Below, piece by piece: positions 4,840-10,357 of a DNA stretch of 10,357 bases. A program made the position numbers and the translations under genes. Source of the stretch: Stomatobaculum sp. (GTDB lineage: Bacteria > Bacillota_A > Clostridia > Lachnospirales > Lachnospiraceae). The stretch covers positions 1 through 10,357 of the forward strand of contig JAFSYO010000051.1 in the NCBI GenBank assembly GCA_017449925.1. The letters run 5' to 3'. The notes beneath the pieces are model-generated. The model worked only from the letters and a program-made list of their open reading frames with translations, searched no databases and was not told where the DNA came from. How positions within the stretch are numbered: the first letter of the stretch is position 1; each line of letters begins with the position of its first letter.

Positions 4840-7467
4840 TCAGAGAATGAAGTCGTCTTCCTTCAGGATCAGCATGCCGTCCTTATCATACTTCTTGGCA
4901 AAGATGCCTCCGATCCGCTTCATTAACGGCGGTTTCTCCGCGCGGTCCGCAGCCTCTTCTATCAGGGCTTCCGCGTTCTGCCTGGTCAGGGCGACGCCGT
5001 CTTCCTGCATGATCTCGATCCGCTCGTACAGGGCCAGCATGCTCTTCCCTGTGATCACGCAGTCGATCTTCTTCGCATAATCACTTGCGTAGCGGGCAAA
5101 TGCGTCGATGTCCAGCTCTTCTTCTGAATAGGCGTGTTCCGCAGGTTTTTTATCTGCACGCTTTTCCTCAGGCTTTTCGACGGGTTTTACCGCGGTTTTC
5201 CCTGCAGGTTTTACCTCGGGTTTTGCTGCGGGTTTCACTGCGTCTGCTTTTGCTGCCGCAGGCTTCGCCTCCGCAGGTTTCGCCTCTGCAGGTTTCGCCT
5301 CGGAAGGCTTCGCCGCCACAGGTTTCACTACCTTGACCGGTTTTTCCTTATTTACAGTAGTTATTCTTGAAGCAGGCACCGGCGCATGGAATGCTTCCGC
5401 AAGCTCAGGATAAGCTGTCTTCAGGCCAGTGATCTGCAGCGGGTTATCTACAAGCAGGATCGTCCTCTTCCCGTCTTCTGCAGCCATCACCTCAAGAAGT
5501 TCTCTTACGCTGTCTTCCGTCAGATCTCCGGCTTCCTCAATGATCAGGTCTTTTCCGGCCACCTTCGGCATCGCTTTTGCGACGCCCCTCACGTTCAGCT
5601 TCGACGCTTTGATCTTCGTTGCCGGATTGGTGATTCCCGTCTGCTTCCGGATCTCCTTCAGTCTTTCAACAGCTGCCTCCAGGGCCTCTTCCGCGGTCTT
5701 TCCTTCGACCAGCGCGTTGCCGTCCCCCGGGACTTTGAGCGCAGCCTGAACGCTGTCCTTCGCGGTCTCTTTTGCTGCGTCCTCTGTCAGTTTTCCTTTT
5801 CCGATCTTCGGGAGGACCTTTGTGATTCCCAGTTCCTCTACGTCCTTCGTCTGAGGAATATAAGCAGGTTCACTTCTTTCAAAAGCAATGCGCTCCTTCT
5901 CAGCCTGCGCAGCTGCTTTTGCCGCCTCCTCCAGTCTCTTCGCTTCTGCCTGTTCTGCCGCGAGGCGTTCCGCCGCGATGCGCTCCTTCTCAGCTGCGAT
6001 CGCCGCCTGCATCGCCTGTTCCACGCGCTCCGCTTCCGCTTTCTCGCGGGCGATGCGTTCCGCCTCGGCTTTCTCGGCTGCGATGCGTTCCGCCTCGGCC
6101 CTCTCAGCCGCGAGGCGCTCTGCTTCCGCTTTCTCTGCTGCGATACGCTCCGCTTCCGCCTTCTCGCGGGCGATGCGTTCCGCCTCGGCTTTCTCGGCTG
6201 CGATGCGCTCTGCCTCTGCTTTCTCGCGGGCGATGCGCTCTGCCTCGGCCTGCTCGGCTGCGATGCGCTCTGCCTCTGCTTTCTCGCGGGCGATGCGCTC
6301 TGCCTCGGCCTGCTCGGCTGCAATGCGCTCCGCCTCAGCCTTCTCTGCCGCGATGCGCGCCGCTTCCGCCTTCTTTGCCTCCATCAGCTCCTGGGCTGCT
6401 TTGCGGGAAGCGTCCCGTTCTTCTTCCAGGCGCCGCATATGTTCCTCGATCTGGGCGTCGATCTCGTCCTGAATTGCAGGTTTCGCTCCTTCGTCCACAT
6501 AGCCGGCGATCACGTCGGAGGAAACGAAGGAAGGTACTGTCACCTGAAGCACGCCCTTCTTCTCAGTTTCCTGAGGTGCTGTTGTCTGGGCCGCCGCCTG
6601 GGTCTGAACTGCCGCCTGAGGAGCCGCTGCCTGGACAGCTGCAGCACTTACAGCTTCTGTGTTCTGAACTGTGCTCCGGACTTCTTCAGCTGACGCCGGT
6701 TCCGCCGCGGACGCATCGGGCTCTGCCGGTTCGATCACCGCAGGAATATCCGGTTCGGCAGCAGCTTCCATCATAATATCGCCTGCGTCCACTTCCGGCG
6801 CCACTGGCTTGGCATACTCTTCCTTCACCTTTTCCAGCTGCTCCTCGTAGAGCTCGGAGTGATCGATCAGGCTTTGCTGGTAGGAGGTAAGAGTCGCGCC
6901 CTCTCCTTCCCGTTTCAGTTTCGCCGCCTTCTCCACATAGGGACCTGTCCCGAACAGGAGCATAATGCGGTCGCAGGCCGCGATGCATTCCTCGGACCTT
7001 CCCGCCTTATGATATGCCTCTGCCAGCTCATACAGCCATTCTTCATCGATCTCTCTGGCATTGTACTGTTCCAGCGGCTGGATCAGTTTGGACGGTGCAG
7101 CCTTTTTCTCCTTCAGTATCTGGTACTGGAGGATATACTGCCGGGTGTCGTCCCTCGCAAGATCACAGAACTCCTTATAATAGGCTTCTGCTTCTTCCAC
7201 GTTCTTGTCCTTCAGCGCCAGCTGCGTCATCTTGAACAGAAGCCCCTTTCCCATGGGCGCGCGTTCAAAAGCGAGGAGAAGGATCTCCTTCGCTTCTCCG
7301 TACTCACGGTTCTTCTCATAGATCTCAGACACCTGGGACAGAAGACTCACGTTCGGGACCCGGCGCCAGTCGATCCCATCGGCGATCTTCATCGCCGTTG
7401 CGTAATCGCCGAGTGCAGCCTGCTTTCTCATCTGGTCAACTCTGAGATTGAACTCGTTCCTATCCAT
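4840..7467 (-). CDS. Large protein with TPR-like N-terminus, long Ala/Glu helix and degenerate AAA-like C-terminus; function unknown
   Basis: I do not recognise a named gene. Residues 8-215 look like paired TPR-type helices (for example YEKNREYGEAKEILLLAFER and LYELAEAYHKAGRSEECIAA). Residues 220-330 are an Ala/Pro/Glu-rich linker. Residues 371-480 are eleven 10-residue repeats of RIAAEKAEAE type; related Ala/Glu/Lys helix runs on to about 530. Residues 615-700 resemble the middle of a CbbX/SpoVK-type AAA+ domain: KDLIIEEAGDL at the Walker B place, then ILLVDNPLQI and YPELAEAF where family members have NPGLRSRF. Residues 785-845 resemble the lid helices. No Walker A motif is seen and the arginine is missing, so ATP hydrolysis is unlikely. 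A Lys/Pro/Ala linker (710-775) splits the two parts. No signal peptide or membrane helix is seen, so it is probably cytoplasmic. GGGGAG lies 9 nt before the ATG. The gene follows recR by 26 nt, in the same operon. Confidence 0.85.
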   Translation of the reverse strand: MDRNEFNLRVDQMRKQAALGDYATAMKIADGIDWRRVPNVSLLSQVSEIYEKNREYGEAKEILLLAFERAPMGKGLLFKMTQLALKDKNVEEAEAYYKEFCDLARDDTRQYILQYQILKEKKAAPSKLIQPLEQYNAREIDEEWLYELAEAYHKAGRSEECIAACDRIMLLFGTGPYVEKAAKLKREGEGATLTSYQQSLIDHSELYEEQLEKVKEEYAKPVAPEVDAGDIMMEAAAEPDIPAVIEPAEPDASAAEPASAEEVRSTVQNTEAVSAAAVQAAAPQAAVQTQAAAQTTAPQETEKKGVLQVTVPSFVSSDVIAGYVDEGAKPAIQDEIDAQIEEHMRRLEEERDASRKAAQELMEAKKAEAARIAAEKAEAERIAAEQAEAERIAREKAEAERIAAEQAEAERIAREKAEAERIAAEKAEAERIAREKAEAERIAAEKAEAERLAAERAEAERIAAEKAEAERIAREKAEAERVEQAMQAAIAAEKERIAAERLAAEQAEAKRLEEAAKAAAQAEKERIAFERSEPAYIPQTKDVEELGITKVLPKIGKGKLTEDAAKETAKDSVQAALKVPGDGNALVEGKTAEEALEAAVERLKEIRKQTGITNPATKIKASKLNVRGVAKAMPKVAGKDLIIEEAGDLTEDSVRELLEVMAAEDGKRTILLVDNPLQITGLKTAYPELAEAFHAPVPASRITTVNKEKPVKVVKPVAAKPSEAKPAEAKPAEAKPAAAKADAVKPAAKPEVKPAGKTAVKPVEKPEEKRADKKPAEHAYSEEELDIDAFARYASDYAKKIDCVITGKSMLALYERIEIMQEDGVALTRQNAEALIEEAADRAEKPPLMKRIGGIFAKKYDKDGMLILKEDDFIL
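5248..5307 (-). repeat. Short tandem repeats coding for a P-x-E/A-A-K linker
   Basis: Four 15-bp units encode PSEAK, PAEAK, PAEAK and PAAAK (residues 721-740 of the large protein). They are part of a longer Lys/Pro/Ala-rich stretch (residues 710-775) that is probably an extended, flexible linker between the AAA-like core and the lid-like helices. Confidence 0.7.
6028..6357 (-). repeat. Eleven 30-bp tandem repeats encoding a charged alanine-rich helix
   Basis: Each 30-bp unit encodes a 10-residue unit of the form R-I-A-(A/R)-E-(K/Q/R)-A-E-A-E, residues 371-480 of the 875-residue protein. Within the array, 6201-6260 and 6261-6320 are identical over 60 bp (two units each), and identity extends 8 bp upstream. 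In each unit R1 and E5, and K6 and E10, are spaced i to i+4 for salt bridges, with only one large hydrophobic residue per ten. This suggests a stiff single alpha helix rather than a classic heptad coiled coil. The region is within an open frame and is not CRISPR. Confidence 0.9.
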
Positions 7468-7493
7468 TGCGGGATACTCCCCTTTCTTTCCGT

Positions 7494-8090
7494 TTACAAC
7501 TCCGTCCTGCCTTCCAGCGCCCGGAGAAGTGTCACCTCATCAATATATTCCAGGTCTCCGCCCACAGGGACTCCGCTCGCGATTCTGGAGACCCGGATCC
7601 CGGTGGGCTTGACCAGCTTCGCGATGTACATCGCTGTCGTCTCGCCCTCCAGACTGGAGTTCGTGGCGATGATCACTTCGTCCACGTCCCCTTCGAGTCT
7701 CTTCATCAGTTCCCGCAGCCGGATGTCCCCCGGCCCTATGCCGAGCATCGGAGAGATGGCGCCGTGCAGAACATGGTACACGCCGTCATACTTCCCTGTC
7801 TTTTCATAAGCTGCAAGATCCCTGGTGTTCTCCACCACCATGATCTGCCGGTGATTCCTGCCGGCACTCCTGCAGATTGGGCAGAGATCGTCGTCTGTCA
7901 GCGTACAGCACTCCCGGCAGTAGCGGATATTCTTCCTGGCTCCGGTCATCGACTCCGCCAGGGCCTGCACCCTTTCCTCCGGCATTCCGATAATGTGAAA
8001 CGCGAGCCTCTGGGCGCTTTTTTTCCCGATCCCGGGCAGCGACGACAGTTCCTCGATCAGTCTGGTGATCTGCCTGCTGTAGTAATCCAT
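7494..8090 (-). CDS. recR: Recombination mediator protein RecR
   Basis: A 198-residue RecR, the normal length. In the RecFOR pathway RecR, with RecO and RecF, helps load RecA onto SSB-coated single-stranded DNA at gaps. The expected domains appear in order: a helix-hairpin-helix near residues 18-34 (LPGIGKKSAQRLAFHII), a four-cysteine zinc finger (C58, C61, C70, C73), a Toprim domain starting around IMVVENTRDL (E87) and continuing through TNSSLEGETTAMYIAKL, and the C-terminal segment ending VTLLRALEGRTEL. The start codon lies 4 nt after the stop codon of ybaB and has no strong Shine-Dalgarno of its own, so translation is probably coupled to the upstream gene. Pairing with ybaB and dnaX is the classic bacterial arrangement. 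Confidence 0.97.
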   Translation of the reverse strand: MDYYSRQITRLIEELSSLPGIGKKSAQRLAFHIIGMPEERVQALAESMTGARKNIRYCRECCTLTDDDLCPICRSAGRNHRQIMVVENTRDLAAYEKTGKYDGVYHVLHGAISPMLGIGPGDIRLRELMKRLEGDVDEVIIATNSSLEGETTAMYIAKLVKPTGIRVSRIASGVPVGGDLEYIDEVTLLRALEGRTEL

Positions 8091-8094
8091 GGCG

Positions 8095-8439
8095 TCAGAA
8101 TCCGAATCCGCCCAGTCCGCCGGTCAGTTTCCCCATGATCTCCTGGTTCGCGGCCTCCATCTGGCGAAGCGCTTCGTTCGCGGCTGCAACGATCATATCC
8201 TGCAGCATCTCGATGTCCTCCGGGTCCACCGCGTCGGGGTCGATGACCACCTTCGTCAGTTCTCTTTTCCCGGATACCGTGACGCTTACTGCACCGCCTC
8301 CGGCAGATGCGGTGAATTCCTTTGTCTCAAATTCCTTCGCCTGCTCCGCCATCTGCTTCTGCATCTTCTGCGCCTGCTTCATCAGATTGTTCATGCTGCC
8401 CGGGACGCCGCCTCCCGGGATCCCCCCGCGTCTTGCCAT
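8095..8439 (-). CDS. ybaB: YbaB/EbfC-family nucleoid-associated protein
   Basis: A 114-residue small DNA-binding protein of the YbaB/EbfC family. These act as homodimers on the nucleoid and are nearly always encoded between dnaX and recR, as here. The family pattern is clear: a Gly-rich N-terminus followed by a Met/Gln/Lys-rich helix (MNNLMKQAQKMQKQMAEQAK), then a beta segment with GGGAVSVTVSGKRELTKVVIDP, then the VDPEDIEMLQDMIVAAANEA helix and a Gly/Phe-rich tail. A strong Shine-Dalgarno (GGAGG, 8445-8449) sits 5 nt before the ATG, in the 15-bp gap after dnaX. The exact DNA-binding preference cannot be read from the sequence. Confidence 0.95.
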   Translation of the reverse strand: MARRGGIPGGGVPGSMNNLMKQAQKMQKQMAEQAKEFETKEFTASAGGGAVSVTVSGKRELTKVVIDPDAVDPEDIEMLQDMIVAAANEALRQMEAANQEIMGKLTGGLGGFGF

Positions 8440-8444
8440 GCTTT

Positions 8445-8449
8445 CCTCC
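8445..8449 (-). promoter_or_regulatory. Ribosome binding site of ybaB
   Basis: GGAGG on the - strand, 5 nt from the ATG at 8439. It is the best Shine-Dalgarno in the operon and fixes the ybaB start. The neighbouring dnaX and recR starts have only weak ones. Confidence 0.8.
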
Positions 8450-8454
8450 GTATT

Positions 8455-10077
8455 TTAAATCGGGTTCTTTCCCCGTTCCATCGGAAAATGAACCTTATCT
8501 TCAAGTTCCTCATCCGTTACAGTATAGTTCGTGATATCCTCTGACGCGCCCTGCCGGACCCGGGTACGGAAGGTGATCTCCTTGCCCCAGGTCTCCCTGA
8601 CATAGGATGTCAGCGCTTCCAGAGCGGAATCCTGTCCGCCGAAGCGGAGCGCCCCATTCCCGGGGAACACGATGCACATGATCCCGTTTCCCACCGGCTC
8701 CACCGTCGTGCCCCGCAGAGCCGCTGCATAAAGGCCTCCTGCAGCTTCCGTGATCCTTCCCCACTCGCTGCGGATCGCATTAAAGTCATCATACTCTGCT
8801 CTTGGCAGAGCGACAGTTCTCGGTCCCGTCTGGGCGGCGGCCTTCGCGTGTCCCGCCGGCGCGCTGTCTTCTCCCGCTCCGGCATTTTGAGAAGCCGCGG
8901 ATACTACGATCCCCCCGGCCTTCAGGTTCTTTATTTCCCGTTCCAGGGCGGAGATCCGCTCAAGAAGGGCATCATTTTCATCGTCCATTTCCGGCGACGT
9001 CAGCCTGATCAGGGCAAGTTCCGTCATCACCCTCTTCTGAGAGGCATACCTCAGACGGTTCGACAGCTCGGACAGCACCCGTATATAGCGCATCAGCGCC
9101 GCCCTGGATGCATCTGCGGCGTCCTGCCGCATGCGTTCCAGTTTTTCTCCGGAGCTGTCGATAAGGCGGTCTCCGTTTCCGGCTGTCTTTAATATCAGCA
9201 GGTTCCTCAGATACCACAGAAAATCGTTGACGAACTGTCCCATTTCCCGTCCCCGGACAAACTCTCTGTCCAGGATACGGAGCGCTTCCCCGGCATTGCC
9301 GCCGGACACCGCGGAGAACAGTTCTGCGAATGTGGCAACATCCACCGCGCCCAGGATCTCCAGCACCTGCTCGTAGCTGATCTTTTCCGCCGGATGGAAC
9401 GCGACGCATTCATCCAGCAGGCTAAGGGCGTCTCTCATTGCGCCGTCCGCCGCGCGGGCGATATAATCCAGCGCCCGGTCTTCGATCTCGATCCCCTCAG
9501 CGTCCGAAAGCTCCCGCATCCTGGAAGCTATGACCTCCGCAGTGATCCGATGGAAATCGTATCTCTGGCAGCGCGACAGCACTGTCACGGGGATCTTGTG
9601 CACCTCTGTCGTGGCCAGGATGAAGATCACATAGGACGGCGGCTCCTCCAGAGTCTTCAGAAGTGCGTTGAACGCTCCCGCTGAAAGCATATGCACTTCG
9701 TCAATGATGAAAACTCGGTATTTTCCTTCCGTGGGAGGATACTGTACCTGCTCCCGGATGTCTCGGATATTATCCACGCCGTTGTTCGATGCTGCATCGA
9801 TCTCCACGACGTTCATGGAGCTTTCTTCCAGTATGGAGCGGCACTGCGCACAGACACCGCAGGGATTCCCGTCTTTTGGCGATTCACAGTTCACAGCTCT
9901 GGCCAGGATCTTCGCGATGCTGGTCTTGCCGGTGCCCCGGGTCCCGCAGAACAGATAGGCATGCCCCACCCGTCCCGACATGATCTGGTTTTTCAGCGTG
10001 CGGCAGACTGCATCCTGCCCTCTTACCTCATCAAAGGTCCGGGGACGCCACTTCCGGTATAATGCAACATATGACAT
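8455..10077 (-). CDS. dnaX: DNA polymerase III clamp-loader subunit tau/gamma (DnaX)
   Basis: A 540-residue AAA+ ATPase of the replicative clamp loader, which opens and loads the beta sliding clamp and links it to the polymerase. Numbered from the ATG at 10077, it shows Walker A (GTRGTGKT, 45-52), a four-cysteine zinc site (C64, C73, C76, C79), Walker B (VFIIDEVHML, 122-131), sensor 1 (ATTEVHKIP) and the SRC motif with the arginine finger R169. The central lid and collar helices follow to about 365, then a linker and a C-terminal domain (about 425-540) typical of Firmicutes tau. An in-frame TTG lies two codons upstream (10083), but MSYVALYRKWRP is the usual family N-terminus, so the ATG is chosen. 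The Shine-Dalgarno is weak. No convincing programmed-frameshift heptamer is seen, so a separate short gamma form is not predicted. Confidence 0.97.
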   Translation of the reverse strand: MSYVALYRKWRPRTFDEVRGQDAVCRTLKNQIMSGRVGHAYLFCGTRGTGKTSIAKILARAVNCESPKDGNPCGVCAQCRSILEESSMNVVEIDAASNNGVDNIRDIREQVQYPPTEGKYRVFIIDEVHMLSAGAFNALLKTLEEPPSYVIFILATTEVHKIPVTVLSRCQRYDFHRITAEVIASRMRELSDAEGIEIEDRALDYIARAADGAMRDALSLLDECVAFHPAEKISYEQVLEILGAVDVATFAELFSAVSGGNAGEALRILDREFVRGREMGQFVNDFLWYLRNLLILKTAGNGDRLIDSSGEKLERMRQDAADASRAALMRYIRVLSELSNRLRYASQKRVMTELALIRLTSPEMDDENDALLERISALEREIKNLKAGGIVVSAASQNAGAGEDSAPAGHAKAAAQTGPRTVALPRAEYDDFNAIRSEWGRITEAAGGLYAAALRGTTVEPVGNGIMCIVFPGNGALRFGGQDSALEALTSYVRETWGKEITFRTRVRQGASEDITNYTVTDEELEDKVHFPMERGKNPI

Positions 10078-10114
10078 GTTCAAAGTCCGTTCATATAGTT
10101 TCCCAGTCTATAAA

Positions 10115-10143
10115 AGTATACGACAGAACCCGGGATTCGGCAA
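10115..10143 (-). promoter_or_regulatory. Sigma-A-type promoter of the dnaX operon
   Basis: On the - strand, TTGCCG (10138-10143) and TATACT (10115-10120) are separated by exactly 17 bp and resemble the -35 and -10 boxes (4/6 and 5/6 matches). Transcription would start near 10108, giving a leader of about 30 nt before the dnaX ATG. It lies between the hairpin after the SRP RNA and dnaX and probably drives dnaX-ybaB-recR and the 875-residue gene. Confidence 0.7.
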
Positions 10144-10167
10144 CAGTTAACATAAAAATGCATATCA

Positions 10168-10203
10168 AAGGAGCCGCCGCACTTCACAATGCGACAGCCC
10201 CTT
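10168..10203 (-). repeat. IS-end-like hairpin between SRP RNA and dnaX, possible SRP RNA terminator
   Basis: On the - strand GGGGCTGTCGCA pairs imperfectly with TGCGGCGGCTCC around a loop of about 8 nt, followed by TTT and soon by ATTTTT. The right-hand arm on the + strand, ATGCGACAGCCCCTT, is identical to 15 bases of the stand-alone hairpin at 3730-3766 and to 14 bases of the element B terminal repeat. It may serve as terminator of the SRP RNA gene, but its sequence marks it as a member of a dispersed, IS-related hairpin family. Confidence 0.6.
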
Positions 10204-10217
10204 CTTCATTCTTTTAT

Positions 10218-10357
10218 CCGCACGTCTCGCTTTGAATGGTGGCCATGAACGTTACCGCGGCAGCCAGCTCGGTGGCGGTGATCCCGCATCACCCGGGCAC
10301 ATTTGTTTAGTGCTGCTGCATTCCTGCCCTGACACGGTTCGCAAAGGTCCGCCGCAC
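10218..10357 (-). ncRNA. ffs: Signal recognition particle RNA, 5' part outside window
   Basis: Read on the - strand, the sequence GTGTCAGGGCAGGAATGCAG followed by CAGCAC is the apical, Ffh-binding helix 8 of SRP RNA. It has the GGAA tetraloop (10321-10324), closed by GCA/TGC, and the conserved asymmetric loop. After it, GTGCGGCGG at the window edge can pair with CCGCCAC near 10275 as part of helix 5. The following CCGAGCTGGCTGC, GGTAACG and a tail like AGCGAGACGTGCGG correspond to the 3' Alu-domain side of the long Bacillus-type RNA. The 5' half lies beyond 10357. The 3' end near 10218 is estimated. SRP RNA directly upstream of dnaX is a known arrangement in Firmicutes. It forms the core of the particle that targets nascent membrane proteins. 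Confidence 0.85.

Noticed and set aside
6028..6357. Regular 30-bp repeats as a possible CRISPR array
   Set aside because: The units are contiguous without unique spacers and encode a periodic peptide in frame with the large protein.
5386..6693. Long + strand open frame (435 residues) and other + strand frames opposite the 875-residue gene
   Set aside because: They are antisense shadows of the repeat-rich gene. Their composition (long Cys/Leu/Arg or Ser/Ala runs) mirrors the repeat on the other strand and has no recognisable domain or ribosome binding site.
9130..9150. A-rich stretch in dnaX (GAGAAAAAC on the - strand) as a programmed-frameshift site for gamma
   Set aside because: It does not fit an A-AAA-AAG type heptamer in the reading frame, and I see no stimulating Shine-Dalgarno plus hairpin arrangement.

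Overview
The window looks like a chromosomal segment of a Gram-positive, Clostridia-type bacterium, probably Lachnospiraceae-like. This rests on gene order (SRP RNA, dnaX, ybaB/ebfC, recR), the Firmicutes-type DnaX, the long SRP RNA with Alu-domain remnants, and the style of the IS1182-type transposases. The genus cannot be fixed from the sequence alone.

Left part (1-3766, + strand): two complete but clearly diverged IS1182-family DDE transposase genes lie in tandem in the same direction. The second element can be delimited: a perfect 17-bp terminal inverted repeat at 1815-1831 and 3702-3718 gives an insertion sequence of 1904 bp. The left end of the first element lies outside the window and its right end is unresolved. 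Both transposase genes have a strong hairpin 16-18 nt before the ATG and no Shine-Dalgarno sequence. The non-coding tails and spacers hold a series of further hairpins, including a short stand-alone hairpin built from terminal-repeat-like arms.

Middle (3963-7467, - strand): a CvpA-family membrane protein, preceded in transcription by an 875-residue protein of unrecognised function. The latter has N-terminal TPR-like helices, a long Ala/Glu/Arg helix made of eleven 10-residue repeats, and a C-terminal region that resembles a degenerate AAA+ (CbbX/SpoVK-like) module split by a Lys/Pro/Ala linker.

Right part (7494-10357, - strand): a compact DNA-maintenance operon reading leftward. It runs dnaX (clamp-loader tau/gamma), ybaB/ebfC (nucleoid-associated protein), recR (gap repair) and then the 875-residue gene. 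Gaps are 4-26 nt and a good sigma-A promoter lies in front of dnaX. Upstream of dnaX is the 3' part of the signal recognition particle RNA, truncated by the window edge. A second copy of the terminal-repeat-like hairpin sits between the SRP RNA and dnaX.

I see no defence system, CRISPR array, phage or toxin-antitoxin module. The parts most worth a second look are the TPR/long-helix/AAA-like protein, the dispersed IS-end-like hairpins, and the matched leader hairpins of the two transposases.
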